A stretch of DNA of 35,174 nucleotides from Bacteroidales bacterium (GTDB lineage: Bacteria > Bacteroidota > Bacteroidia > Bacteroidales > Paludibacteraceae). The stretch is from the NCBI GenBank assembly GCA_022783865.1, contig JALFYY010000003.1, positions 1 through 35,174 of the forward strand, written 5' to 3'. Numbering within the stretch: position 1 is the first letter of the stretch; every line of letters begins with the position of its first letter. The notes under the pieces are model-generated. The model made no database searches. It saw only the letters and a list, made by a program, of their open reading frames with translations, and was not told the origin of the DNA. The translations under genes and the position numbers were made by a program. Below, piece after piece: positions 20,553 through 29,659 of the stretch.

Positions 20553-22514
20553 ATGTCTTATTTGAACTTTGACAAGACGCTTCTAATCAATCTTGAACGC
20601 TCGTTGAGCAAGGAGATGATCCGTACGAACAGGGCAGGTGCTTACAACAGTACCACACTGGTGGACTGCAATACGCGCAAGTATCACGGTCAGTTGGTGC
20701 TGCCGCTGCCCGAGTTGTCCGATGACAACTACGTATTGCTCTCTTCGCTTGACGAAACGGTAATCCAACACGGAGCGGAGTTTAACTTGGGTTTGCACAA
20801 GTATGGCGAGAACCATTTCTCTCCGAACGGGCACAAGTATATCCGTGAGTTCAATTGCGAGGTGATTAGCAAGACCATCTACAGGGTGGGCGGCGTTATC
20901 CTTTCCAAAGAGCGAATGCTCGTTAGTTTTGAACCCCGAGTGCTGATTCGTTACACCCTGATGGAGGCACACTCGCCTACCACTTTGCGCTTCCGCCCGT
21001 TCATGGCTTTCCGCAATGTGAACGAACTCACGCACGAGAACGAGCGAGCAGACAAGGGCTACAAAGAGGCGACCAACGGTATAGCCTGCCGTATGTACCC
21101 GGAGTTTCCCGAACTCTATATGCAGTTCTCCAAGAAGGCGGACTATCATCATGACCCGCATTGGTACAAGGATATCGAATATCCGAAGGAGCAGGAGCGC
21201 GGTTTCGAGTACAAGGAAGACCAGTTGGTGCCCGGCTACTTCGAAATGCCGATGAAGAAAGGCGAGTCGGTCATCTTCTCCGCCGGCATAACGGAAGTGA
21301 ATGTGCGTACCCTGAAGAGCGTATGGGACAAAGAACTGTTGCGGCGCAACGCCCGCACGGATATGTTTGCCTGCCTGAAGAACTCGGCAGCGCAGTTCTA
21401 CAAACGGGAAGGCGACAAGTGCTACCTGCTGGCAGGTTATCCCTGGTTCAAGGCTTCGGCACGCGAAGAGTTCTTTGCTTTGCCCTCTTGCACGCTGATG
21501 ATCGACCGTCCGGAATACTGGGACGTGATAATGAACAAGACGGCACTCGACGAAGTGAATGCTTTCTTGGAAGGACGCTATCAGGACATCCGTTTGCAAG
21601 GGATGGACGAACCCGACGTACTGCTGTGGTTTATCCGTGCCGTACAGCAATATGCAATGCATTATTCGATAGAAGAGGCTACGAAGTTATACGGCGATAT
21701 ATGCGCCCGCATTGTCGCCTTTATCCGTCAGAACCAGCACCCCCGTATATTCTTGCACTCCAACGGCTTGTTGCACGTGAACGGTACGGAACGCCCTGCC
21801 ACTTGGATGAATGCGGTGGAGAATGGCCGCCCCATTACGCCCCGTACGGGCTATGTGGTGGAAATCAATGCGCTATGGTACAATGCCCTTTGCTTCACTA
21901 CGGAACTGCTTCGCAAGATGCACAAAGAGCACCAGGCAGACCTCCTGGAATACCAGGCTGCCCTGACGCAACATGCCTTTGCGGATATATTCTGGAACGG
22001 TGTGTATCTCTACGACTACGTCATCGACGCCTATCAGGACAAAGAGGTGCGGCCCAATCAGATTTGGGCAGTATCGTTGCCCTATTCGCCTTTGGACAGG
22101 AAACAGCAGAAAGCAGTGGTGGATATCTGTACCAAAGAGCTGCTCACGCCCCGCGGCTTGCGTACGCTCTCGCCAAAGAGCGGCACGTATCGCCCCGTGT
22201 ATATCGGCGGTCAGTTGGAACGCGACAGGAATTTCCATAACGGTCCCGTATGGCCCTGCACCATTGCGGCTTACGCCACGGCTTATATGAAGATATACAA
22301 ACAGAGCGGTGTGGGCTTCATAGAACGCATGCTGGTAGGCTTTGAGGTGGAGATGTCGGAACTGTGTATCGGTACACTCAACGAACTCTACGACGGCAAC
22401 CCGCCTTTCAAGGGACACGGCGGCATGAGTTACGCTCCGAGCGTGGCAGCTGTGATAAGTGTAATTGATACATTGAAACAATATTACAACAATATAGAGG
22501 AGGACGTCAAATGA
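20553..22514 (+). CDS. Glycogen debranching enzyme (amylo-alpha-1,6-glucosidase)
   Basis: A 653-residue protein of the bacterial GDE type. The N-terminal beta-sandwich (about 15-235) has RTNRAGAYNSTTLVDCNTRK and YHGQLVLPLPELSDDNYVL. The (alpha/alpha)6 barrel (about 280-645) contains AGYPWFKASAREEFFALP, NGLLHVNG, TPRTGYVVEINALWYNAL, LRTLSPKSGTYRP and a GPVWPCTIAAYATAY stretch. It should hydrolyse alpha-1,6 branch points in glycogen-like polymers in the cytoplasm; no signal peptide is present. Its stop overlaps the start of the next gene by 4 bases (ATGA), so the two are coupled. The order GDE, GT4, GH57 is a known Bacteroides arrangement for storage glycan turnover. Confidence 0.93.
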   Translation: MSYLNFDKTLLINLERSLSKEMIRTNRAGAYNSTTLVDCNTRKYHGQLVLPLPELSDDNYVLLSSLDETVIQHGAEFNLGLHKYGENHFSPNGHKYIREFNCEVISKTIYRVGGVILSKERMLVSFEPRVLIRYTLMEAHSPTTLRFRPFMAFRNVNELTHENERADKGYKEATNGIACRMYPEFPELYMQFSKKADYHHDPHWYKDIEYPKEQERGFEYKEDQLVPGYFEMPMKKGESVIFSAGITEVNVRTLKSVWDKELLRRNARTDMFACLKNSAAQFYKREGDKCYLLAGYPWFKASAREEFFALPSCTLMIDRPEYWDVIMNKTALDEVNAFLEGRYQDIRLQGMDEPDVLLWFIRAVQQYAMHYSIEEATKLYGDICARIVAFIRQNQHPRIFLHSNGLLHVNGTERPATWMNAVENGRPITPRTGYVVEINALWYNALCFTTELLRKMHKEHQADLLEYQAALTQHAFADIFWNGVYLYDYVIDAYQDKEVRPNQIWAVSLPYSPLDRKQQKAVVDICTKELLTPRGLRTLSPKSGTYRPVYIGGQLERDRNFHNGPVWPCTIAAYATAYMKIYKQSGVGFIERMLVGFEVEMSELCIGTLNELYDGNPPFKGHGGMSYAPSVAAVISVIDTLKQYYNNIEEDVK

Positions 22515-23767
22515 AAGCACTAATGTTCGGATGGGAGTTTCCTCCCCATATCTTAGGCGGTTTGGGAACAGCCAGCTACGGCTTGACGCGCGGAATGGCG
22601 CAACAGGAAGACATGCAGATTACGTTTGTCATTCCCAAACCATGGGGCGACGAAGACCAGTCGTTCCTGCGTATTATAGGTGCGAACAGTGTACCTATTG
22701 TTTGGAAAGAGAACAGTTGGGACTATGTCAACCAGCGTCTGCAAGGCAGGATGAGTGCCGACGAGTATTTCCATTTGCGCAACGGTATTCACTACGATTA
22801 CCGCCGTATCGGTACGGACGACTTGGGTTGCGTCGGTTTCTCTGGTCGCTATCCTGACAATCTCATAGAGGAGATAGGCAACTACGAGGCGGTAGCCAGT
22901 GTGCTGGCGCATCAGTTGGACTTCGATATCATTCATTCGCATGACTGGTTGACTTATCCTGCCGGTGTGTTTGCCAAACACATATCGGGTAAACCACTCG
23001 TGATACACGTACATGCTACTGACTTCGACCGTTCGCGCGGCAATGTCAATCCTACCGTTTACGAGATAGAGAAACGCGGTATGGACGAAGCCGACCATAT
23101 CATGTGCGTAAGCAATCTGACGCGCAACACGGTGATTGAAAAATATCATCAGGATCCTGCCAAAGTATCGACGGTACACAATGCCGTAGAGCCGCTGCCA
23201 GATGCGGACAGTTATACGAAGACTCCGCGCAAAGACAAGGTAGTGACTTTCTTGGGCCGTATCACCATGCAAAAAGGTCCGGAGTATTTTGTGGAAGCGG
23301 CTGCACGCGTATTGCAACGCACCGACGGTGTCCGCTTTGTAATGGCAGGTTCGGGCGATATGATGGCACAGATGATAGACTTGGTTGCCAAGCGGGGTAT
23401 TGCCGACAAGTTCCACTTCACCGGTTTCTTGCGTGGACGACAGGTACACGAAATGCTGGCAGAGAGCGATGTCTATATCATGCCGTCGGTATCGGAGCCT
23501 TTCGGTATCTCACCGTTGGAAGCCATGCAGGTAGGTACCCCTTCTATCATATCGAAACAGTCGGGTTGTGCCGAAATTCTGTCACATGCTATCAAGACCG
23601 ACTATTGGGACATCGATGCCATGGCTGACGCTATCTATTCGATAGTCAAATATCCAGCCATGTACAAGAGTCTCAGAGAGTTGGGTAGGGAAGAGGTAAA
23701 CAATATCCGCTGGTACGATGCCGGACTGAAGGTACGTGCCATCTACGATAAGGTACTTCACAGATAG
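22511..23767 (+). CDS. GT4-type glycosyltransferase, glycogen-synthase-like
   Basis: A 418-residue GT-B glycosyltransferase. The N-terminal MFGWEFPPHILGGLGTASYG (5-24) has the GGLG-type loop that binds the nucleotide sugar in glycogen/starch synthases. HSHDW and HVHATDFDRSR lie mid-protein, and the C-terminal domain has FLGRITMQKGPEYFVEAA and SEPFGISPLEAMQVGTPS with the E-x7-E nucleotide-sugar motif. Coupled by ATGA overlap to the debranching enzyme and followed by the GH57 gene, so it probably extends an alpha-glucan using UDP- or ADP-glucose. Donor and acceptor cannot be told from sequence alone; a role as another alpha-glucosyltransferase is possible. Confidence 0.88.
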   Translation: MKALMFGWEFPPHILGGLGTASYGLTRGMAQQEDMQITFVIPKPWGDEDQSFLRIIGANSVPIVWKENSWDYVNQRLQGRMSADEYFHLRNGIHYDYRRIGTDDLGCVGFSGRYPDNLIEEIGNYEAVASVLAHQLDFDIIHSHDWLTYPAGVFAKHISGKPLVIHVHATDFDRSRGNVNPTVYEIEKRGMDEADHIMCVSNLTRNTVIEKYHQDPAKVSTVHNAVEPLPDADSYTKTPRKDKVVTFLGRITMQKGPEYFVEAAARVLQRTDGVRFVMAGSGDMMAQMIDLVAKRGIADKFHFTGFLRGRQVHEMLAESDVYIMPSVSEPFGISPLEAMQVGTPSIISKQSGCAEILSHAIKTDYWDIDAMADAIYSIVKYPAMYKSLRELGREEVNNIRWYDAGLKVRAIYDKVLHR

Positions 23768-23812
23768 TTAATAATTAACAGTTAATATTCCATAGTTAAA
23801 TCATACTATATT

Positions 23813-25093
23813 ATGCGTAACATTTGTTTTTGTTTCCAAATGCATGCTCCTTATCGTCTGAAACGCTATCGTTTCTTTGAGATAGGACAAGACCATTATT
23901 ATTACGACGATATGCAAACCGACGACAATATCGCTTGGCTGGTTCAGCATTCGTATATGCCTCTTTGCCAAACCATCAAAGAGATGATACATTTCTCCAA
24001 TGGCAAGTTCCGTTGTGCCTTGAGCTTGTCGGGTATCGTGCTGGAACTCTTCGAGCAGTTTGCCCCCGAGATGATAGATATACTGAAAGAGTTGGCAGCC
24101 ACCAAGTGTGTAGAGTTTGTGGCAACTCCGTACGCCTATTCGGTAGCAGCACAGTACAACGCCAACGAATTTGAACGCCAACTGACCTATCAATCACAAC
24201 AAATCAAGGAACTCTTCGGACAAAAGCCCACCACGGTTTGGAACACCGAATTGCTCTACTCCGATGAGATAGCCGACACTATCTGCAAAGCAGGCTACAA
24301 GGCTGTAATGACCGAAGGCGCAAAGCATATCCTGAGTTGGAAATCGCCCAATTACGTCTATAGTTCGGCTACTTCGTCGAAACTGAAAGTGTTGCTGCGC
24401 AATATCGGTTTCAGCGACGAACTCTCATTCCACTTCTCTGATCCCACATGGCACAACTATCCTATCGATGCACCCAAGTTCGCCGACGGATTGGCAGCAT
24501 TGCCCGAAGGTGAAGAGATTGTGAATATATGGATGGGTGCCGAGACCTTTGGTGTCCGGCAGAATGCCGGTACAGGTATCTTCGAATTTCTGAAAGCCTT
24601 GCCTTATTACGTATTGGAACACAATATGGGTTTTCTCACGCCTCAGGAGGCTGCCAAGAAGATGACAGCCAAAGATCGGATTGTAGTGCCGTATCCGCTC
24701 ACTTGGACAGGAGAAGCCAAAGATCTGGCGGCTTACTTGGGCAACGATTTGCAACAGGAAGCCGTCAGCAAGCTCTATGCAGTGGCAGAGCGTGTACATC
24801 TGTGCCAAGACAAACGCTTGAAGCGCGATTGGCTTTTGCTGCAATCGGTTGACCATCTGCATTTCATGAACCATATAGATGCCGGTAACACTAACTACGA
24901 ATCGGCATACGACGCCTTCACCAATTATATGAATGTGCTGGCTGATTTCTTGCAGTTGGTTGACGAGCAATATCCTACTACCATTGAGAACGAAGAACTC
25001 AGCGAACTCTTGACTACTATCAACAATCAGGAAAAGGAAATAGCCCGATTAGAAGCCGAAATCAAGAGTCTCAGAAAGAAGAAACAAGCATAG
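23813..25093 (+). CDS. GH57-family protein with an altered catalytic site
   Basis: A 426-residue cytoplasmic protein of glycoside hydrolase family 57 (alpha-amylase/4-alpha-glucanotransferase type). Motif 1 is degenerate (FCFQMHAPYRL), and YRFFEIGQDHYYYDD follows. The nucleophile region TVWNTELLYSDEIA keeps Glu146. The general acid/base region, MDYETFG in many homologues, reads NIWMGAETFG, so the expected Asp is Gly242. TEGAKHIL and VPYPLTWTGEAKDLAAYLGN are typical. A coiled coil ends the protein (about 385-426). As third gene of the glycogen cluster, 45 bases after the GT4 gene, it may bind or cut alpha-glucan, but hydrolysis is doubtful. Confidence 0.88.
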   Translation: MRNICFCFQMHAPYRLKRYRFFEIGQDHYYYDDMQTDDNIAWLVQHSYMPLCQTIKEMIHFSNGKFRCALSLSGIVLELFEQFAPEMIDILKELAATKCVEFVATPYAYSVAAQYNANEFERQLTYQSQQIKELFGQKPTTVWNTELLYSDEIADTICKAGYKAVMTEGAKHILSWKSPNYVYSSATSSKLKVLLRNIGFSDELSFHFSDPTWHNYPIDAPKFADGLAALPEGEEIVNIWMGAETFGVRQNAGTGIFEFLKALPYYVLEHNMGFLTPQEAAKKMTAKDRIVVPYPLTWTGEAKDLAAYLGNDLQQEAVSKLYAVAERVHLCQDKRLKRDWLLLQSVDHLHFMNHIDAGNTNYESAYDAFTNYMNVLADFLQLVDEQYPTTIENEELSELLTTINNQEKEIARLEAEIKSLRKKKQA

Positions 25094-25180
25094 GAGGAAG
25101 GTGTTTTTGGAATAATCTTCAGACAAACATAATCTGTCAACTATAAAGTTTATGTTTAAGATTATAGAACACGACCGGCT

Positions 25181-26491
25181 ATGAAGTTTGTACAAGGACT
25201 GAACAGAGAGATACTGCGTTTGGCAATACCTTCTACTTTTGCCAATATCACAGTGCCATTGGTAGGCATTGTGGATACGGCTATCGTGGGGCATGTGGCT
25301 GATGTGAGTGCATTGGGCGGTATTGCTATCGGCACCATGCTCTTCGACTTGTTGTATTGGAATTTCGGATTCCTGCGTATCGGTACGGGCGGTATGACAG
25401 CACAAGCCTTCGGGCGCAACGACAGGAAAGAAACTGCTCATATACTGATGCAGAGCAGTACTATCGCAGTGGGTGCTGCGCTACTGATTTGGGCATTGCA
25501 ATGGCTGTTCGTCAATATCGTGCTGTCGTTGGTTCCTTGTTCTCCGGGTGTAGATGCTTTTGCCCGTGAGTACTTTTTTGTGCGTGTGTGGGCTGCCCCT
25601 GCCACTTTGCTCTTGCTGACACTGAAAGGCTGGTTCATCGGTATGCAGAATACGGTACTGCCTATGGTGTGCGATTTGGTGGTGAACGGCGTGAACATCG
25701 TGGCGAGTTACGTGCTTGCCGTCTATACTCCGATGGGTGCTATAGGTGTGGCATACGGTACGGTGATAGCACAATATACGGGTCTTGCAGTGGCTGCCGT
25801 GCTATTGCTTATCCGCTACCGTTATCTTTTCCCGCTGATTAACTTCAAGGAATGTATGCGTTGGAAGCAGATGCGGCGGTTGTTTGTGCTGAACAGCAAC
25901 ATCTTTGTCCGCTCGCTGTGTTTTATGGTTATCTATGTGGGCTTCACTTCATTGGCAACGCTCTATGGCGATAACGAGTTGGCAATAAGCAGCATCATGA
26001 TGAAACTGTTCTTGCTTTATTCGTATTTCTTGGACGGTTTTGCCTACGCAGGCGAAGCGTTGGTGGGGCGTTTCTTCGGGGAACGCGACGAACGGCAGGT
26101 GGTGCAGACGGTAAAGATTCTGTTTGTCTGGACGGTAGTTATCGATGTAGTGAGCATTGCCGTCTATGCCGCTTTCGGTAACGATATGCTTAGGCTGATG
26201 ACTTCGCAAGAAGAACTTATTGCGGCTGCACAACCCTATATGATATGGCTCATACTGATGCCGCTTATCAGTTGCTTTGCCTTTATCTGGGACGGTATTT
26301 ATGTGGGCGCAACGGCAGGTAAGGATATCCGCAATTGTATGATAGTGGCGGCTATCGGCTTTGTAGCGGGATACTTGTGTCTGGCAGGCAGTCTGGGTAT
26401 GCAGGCAGTGTATGTGGCTTATTTCATACATTTGATAATACGAACTATTTATCTGACATTCCGATGGAAGTACATCCGGCAAACGATATGA
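25181..26491 (+). CDS. MATE-family efflux transporter
   Basis: A 436-residue, 12-helix inner-membrane protein of the MATE family, DinF-like branch. Such proteins expel cationic drugs or metabolites in exchange for Na+ or H+. The N-terminal half has AIPSTFANITVPLVGIVDTA (16-35) and the MATE loop TAQAFGRND; the second half repeats the pattern with GEALVGRFFGERD. The stop overlaps the next gene's start as ATGA, so the deacylase gene is coupled to it. The 87-base gap before it lacks a clear promoter; it may be read through from the glycogen cluster. Substrate unknown. Confidence 0.93.
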   Translation: MKFVQGLNREILRLAIPSTFANITVPLVGIVDTAIVGHVADVSALGGIAIGTMLFDLLYWNFGFLRIGTGGMTAQAFGRNDRKETAHILMQSSTIAVGAALLIWALQWLFVNIVLSLVPCSPGVDAFAREYFFVRVWAAPATLLLLTLKGWFIGMQNTVLPMVCDLVVNGVNIVASYVLAVYTPMGAIGVAYGTVIAQYTGLAVAAVLLLIRYRYLFPLINFKECMRWKQMRRLFVLNSNIFVRSLCFMVIYVGFTSLATLYGDNELAISSIMMKLFLLYSYFLDGFAYAGEALVGRFFGERDERQVVQTVKILFVWTVVIDVVSIAVYAAFGNDMLRLMTSQEELIAAAQPYMIWLILMPLISCFAFIWDGIYVGATAGKDIRNCMIVAAIGFVAGYLCLAGSLGMQAVYVAYFIHLIIRTIYLTFRWKYIRQTI

Positions 26492-26979
26492 CCCGGGCAG
26501 AAGCCGTGTTGGCATTCTTGGACGGGCACGGCTTGCCCTACGATTGCTACTATCACCCCGAAGGCAAGACCATAGAGGAGGCAAAGCGCTATTGGAGAAA
26601 CGACGGCTCGGTGCACTGCAAGAACCTGTTTTTCCGCAACCATAAGGGCAACAGGCATTATCTGGTCTGCTTCGATTGCGACCACGACCTTGCCATACAC
26701 GACTTGGAACACCGTTTGCACCAAGGTAAGTTGTCGTTTGCTTCGGCGGAACGCATGATGCGCTATTTGGGATTGGAGCCCGGCAGCGTTTCGCCTTTCG
26801 GGCTGATCAACGACAAGGAGCACCATGTACATTTGTTCCTGGACGCACAGTTGCAACATTCCGATATGCTCAGTTTTCACCCGAACGATTGTCGCGGTAC
26901 GGTGGTTATCAGCCGTGAAGATTTTGAACGCTACCTCGCTATGGTGGGCAATACATACGAATACATAATACTCTACTGA
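26488..26979 (+). CDS. Prolyl-tRNA deacylase, ProX/YbaK-type editing protein
   Basis: A 163-residue stand-alone editing protein that hydrolyses mischarged tRNA (typically Ala-tRNAPro), complementing prolyl-tRNA synthetase. Seen: YYHPEGKTIEEAKRYW, then HCKNLFFRNHKGNRHYLVC with the conserved Lys-Asn-Leu, then SPFGLINDKEH containing the GxxP-like loop, and a C-terminal HPNDCRGTVVIS that supplies the last substrate-pocket strand. The ATG at 26488 gives an ATGA overlap with the MATE stop; an in-frame ATG at 26464 is possible but would add eight residues inside the MATE gene. GtrA starts 2 bases after its stop. Confidence 0.88.
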   Translation: MTRAEAVLAFLDGHGLPYDCYYHPEGKTIEEAKRYWRNDGSVHCKNLFFRNHKGNRHYLVCFDCDHDLAIHDLEHRLHQGKLSFASAERMMRYLGLEPGSVSPFGLINDKEHHVHLFLDAQLQHSDMLSFHPNDCRGTVVISREDFERYLAMVGNTYEYIILY

Positions 26980-26981
26980 TT

Positions 26982-27383
26982 ATGAAAGAATGGATACGTT
27001 TTTGCAAGTTCGCACTCTTTTCTGCCAGTGCAGGATTGATAGAGCTGGTGTCGTTCTCGCTGCTGAATGAGTTCACGCAGTGGCGCTACTGGCCATGCTA
27101 CCTGACCGCCTTGCTGCTGAGCGTGCTGTGGAACTTCACTTTTAACCGCAGATATACTTTCCGTTCCAATGCGAACATCACCCGATCGATGTTGCTTGTG
27201 TTGCTCTATTATGCCATATTTACGCCGCTCTCAACATGGTTGGGCGACTGGTTGGCAGAGACAATGCTCTGGAATGCCTATTTGGTAACGATAATCAACA
27301 TGTTGCTGAATTTCATTACCGAATTCCTTTATCAACGGTATATTGTTTACCGCAAAACTACTGACAATCTAATAAACCATTGA
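26982..27383 (+). CDS. GtrA-family membrane protein
   Basis: A 133-residue protein with four membrane helices, a KFALFSASAGLIELVSF first helix (the family G-x-x-x-x-x-x-x-x-x-F pattern) and the WNFTFNRRYTFRSN loop diagnostic of GtrA, plus FLYQRYIVYRK at the end. Such proteins assist polyprenyl-phosphate sugar transfer or flipping at the inner membrane. It starts 2 bases after the deacylase gene and is directly followed by the GH43 gene (2-base gap), so it is part of the same transcript. It is not a close copy of the GtrA-like protein at 630-1106. Confidence 0.92.
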   Translation: MKEWIRFCKFALFSASAGLIELVSFSLLNEFTQWRYWPCYLTALLLSVLWNFTFNRRYTFRSNANITRSMLLVLLYYAIFTPLSTWLGDWLAETMLWNAYLVTIINMLLNFITEFLYQRYIVYRKTTDNLINH

Positions 27384-27385
27384 TT

Positions 27386-28981
27386 ATGAAACGAAACCTT
27401 CTGTTTTTAGTTGCACTGCTGATTGCATGTGCATTGCAAGCCCAAGTGTGGAAAGCCGATTTGGGCAACGGTAAGTACAAGAACCCAGTGTTGTATGCCG
27501 ACTATTCCGACCCCGACGTTTGTCGTGTGGGAGAGGATTTTTACATGACCTCTTCATCATTTAACTGTGTACCCGGTTTGCAGATATTGCATTCGAAAGA
27601 CTTGGTCAACTGGGAGATAGCGGGAGCTGCACTGCCTTCTGTTTTGCCCGGTACGGAAGGCACAGAGGCTCCGCAGTACGGCAATTGCGTATGGGCACCT
27701 TCTATTCGCTATCACGAAGGGTGGTTCTATATCTTCTACGGCGACCCCGACCGTGGTATCTATATGCTTCGCACACAAGACGTAAGGGGGGTATGGAGCG
27801 AGCCTGTATTGGTGAAAAATGGAAAGGGGTTAATCGACCCTTGTCCGTTGTGGGACGAGAACGGGCATCTGTATTTGGTGCATGCTTTTGCCGGTTCGCG
27901 TGCCGGACTGAAGAGTGTATTGGCGGTATGCGAACTATCGGCTGACGCCACTCGTGCCATTACGGAAAGCCGTATTGTGTATGACGGACACAAAGATAAC
28001 CCGACTATCGAAGGACCTAAGTTCTACAAACGTAACGGCTATTACTATATTTTTGCTCCTGCAGGAGGAGTGCGCCAAGGATGGCAACTTGCCTTGAGGA
28101 GCAAGGCAGTGTATGGTCCGTACGAGCCGAAAGTAGTGCTGCAGCAAGGAGAAACTCCTGTGAATGGTCCTCACCAGGGAGCATGGGTGGATACTGAGGA
28201 AGGTGAAGACTGGTTCTTGCACTTCCAAGACGCAGGTGTATATGGCCGTATCGTGCATCTGCAACCGATGGTATGGGAATCGGATTGGCCCGTAATAGGC
28301 AAATACGGAGAACCTGTCAAACAATACCATAAGCCCAAAACGGCTGCCGAGTGGGCGCAGTGTGCTCCTGCCGAGTCGGACGAGTTTGATTCTACGGCAC
28401 TTGGCTTGCAATGGCAATGGGCAGCTAATCTGAATCCCAAGTGGTACTATTGCGATGCCAGAGAGGGTTTACTCCGTTTGTTTTCGTATGCGCCAACCGA
28501 AAACAACCAGGGCAATGTGCGTGCTTCGAAAGATATGATGCTCAACATACCGAATCTGCTCCTGCAGAAAACGCCTGCTCCTCAGTTTACTGTTACTGCC
28601 AAAGTGCGTTTTGCTCCTCATGAGAAGAACTTGGGTGAACGGGCCGGTATGATACTGACCGGTAAGAAATCTGCATATTGGGAACTTTACAAGCAGAACG
28701 ATGGTATAGTGCTCAGTTTGAAATCGGAACTCCTGAACATGGCTGTTACGAGTGTGGAACCCAAGCAGTGGATATGGCTGCGTATTCGTTTTGCCGAGAA
28801 AGGTTCGTGCATTTTCAGTTACAGTTTGGACGGCAGGCAATTCAAGCGCATAGAGATACCAGTGCAAGCCGTTGAAGGACAATGGATAGGAGCAAAAATT
28901 GGGTTGTTCTGCACACGTGCTTCGCAAAACAACAACGATGGTGGCTGGTTGGATGTGGATTGGTGGCGCATTACGGAATGA
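27386..28981 (+). CDS. Secreted GH43-family glycosidase
   Basis: A 531-residue exported enzyme. Signal peptide 1 to about 20 (cut after QAQ). The five-bladed propeller domain (about 30-315) has the three GH43 acids: Asp42 in ADYSDPDVCR (base), Asp151 in GLIDPCPLW (modulator) and Glu209 in TIEGPKF (acid), with APSIRYHEGWFYIFYGD between. A C-terminal beta-sandwich (about 335-530) follows, as in the xylosidase/arabinofuranosidase group with a DUF1349-like module. It would release arabinose, xylose or galactose units from plant polysaccharide in the periplasm. The ATG at 27386 is preferred over a TTG two codons earlier that overlaps the GtrA stop. Exact specificity cannot be read. Confidence 0.92.
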   Translation: MKRNLLFLVALLIACALQAQVWKADLGNGKYKNPVLYADYSDPDVCRVGEDFYMTSSSFNCVPGLQILHSKDLVNWEIAGAALPSVLPGTEGTEAPQYGNCVWAPSIRYHEGWFYIFYGDPDRGIYMLRTQDVRGVWSEPVLVKNGKGLIDPCPLWDENGHLYLVHAFAGSRAGLKSVLAVCELSADATRAITESRIVYDGHKDNPTIEGPKFYKRNGYYYIFAPAGGVRQGWQLALRSKAVYGPYEPKVVLQQGETPVNGPHQGAWVDTEEGEDWFLHFQDAGVYGRIVHLQPMVWESDWPVIGKYGEPVKQYHKPKTAAEWAQCAPAESDEFDSTALGLQWQWAANLNPKWYYCDAREGLLRLFSYAPTENNQGNVRASKDMMLNIPNLLLQKTPAPQFTVTAKVRFAPHEKNLGERAGMILTGKKSAYWELYKQNDGIVLSLKSELLNMAVTSVEPKQWIWLRIRFAEKGSCIFSYSLDGRQFKRIEIPVQAVEGQWIGAKIGLFCTRASQNNNDGGWLDVDWWRITE

Positions 28982-28988
28982 AAGGCAA

Positions 28989-29021
28989 TTTGTGTAGTCA
29001 ATCGATTTGCAGTATCTTTGC
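28989..29021 (+). promoter_or_regulatory. Promoter for tsaC, very short leader
   Basis: TTTG (28989-28992), a 20-base spacer and TATCTTTGC (29013-29021). The ATG at 29031 is only 9 bases on, so the transcript should be leaderless or nearly so. Confidence 0.65.
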
Positions 29022-29030
29022 AAACTATTT

Positions 29031-29618
29031 ATGGAAACAATAACCAAGCGATACGACAAAGACGATTTGCAGCAGGCGGTACGTGTGTTGCAAACAGGCG
29101 GTGTTATCCTCTATCCTACGGATACGGTATGGGGACTCGGGTGCGACGCGACCAATGAGGAGGCTGTCAGAAGGATTTTCAGCATCAAACAGAGGGAAGA
29201 CTCGAAGTCGATGTTGGTGCTGTTGGATGCTCCCGGCAAACTGCAAGGATATATTCCTGAGATACCGGATATGGCGTGGGACTTGATTGATATAGCTCAG
29301 CGCCCGCTGACTATCATTTATCCCAATGCAAGGCACTTGGCAAAGAATCTGTTGGCAGATGATGGCAGTGTGGGTATCCGTATCAGCAAGGAGCGTTTTT
29401 CGCAGGCACTCTGTGCAGGATTGCATCGTCCGATAGTATCGACATCAGCCAATATCAGTGGCAAGCCTACGCCAAAGAATTTCAGTCAGATAGAAGAAGA
29501 GATATTGTCGCAAGTGGACTATGTGGTGCGCTACAGGCAAGACGATTTGTCGGAGGCGCAACCGTCTTCAATTATCAAGTTGGATTTGGGCAATGTGATA
29601 AAGGTTATCAGAGAATAA
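29031..29618 (+). CDS. tsaC: L-threonylcarbamoyladenylate synthase
   Basis: A 195-residue YrdC/Sua5-type protein. It makes threonylcarbamoyl-AMP from threonine, bicarbonate and ATP, for the universal t6A37 tRNA modification. Signatures are GGVILYPTDTVWGLGCDAT (24-42), SIKQREDSKSM (52-62) with the conserved K-x-R, and IVSTSANISGKPTP for the nucleotide pocket. The length fits the single-domain TsaC form without the Sua5 C-terminal domain. The ATG at 29031 is right because the -7 box occupies 29013-29021, ruling out the upstream TTG at 29007. The sugar transferase follows after 41 bases. Confidence 0.95.
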   Translation: METITKRYDKDDLQQAVRVLQTGGVILYPTDTVWGLGCDATNEEAVRRIFSIKQREDSKSMLVLLDAPGKLQGYIPEIPDMAWDLIDIAQRPLTIIYPNARHLAKNLLADDGSVGIRISKERFSQALCAGLHRPIVSTSANISGKPTPKNFSQIEEEILSQVDYVVRYRQDDLSEAQPSSIIKLDLGNVIKVIRE

Positions 29619-29659
29619 GTAGAACAAGAACACAGAAAGTAGCAGAAAAGCATTGGAAC

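Noticed and set aside
21161..22240. 359-codon plus-strand frame inside the debranching enzyme
   Set aside because: It is in another frame of a well-supported GDE gene, with Arg/Gly/Cys-rich composition and no domain.
20553..22514. Asn instead of Asp in the TWM(D/N)A segment of the debranching enzyme as a sign of inactivity
   Set aside because: From memory, Bacteroides debranching enzymes of this branch also have Asn there, so it is probably normal for the subfamily.
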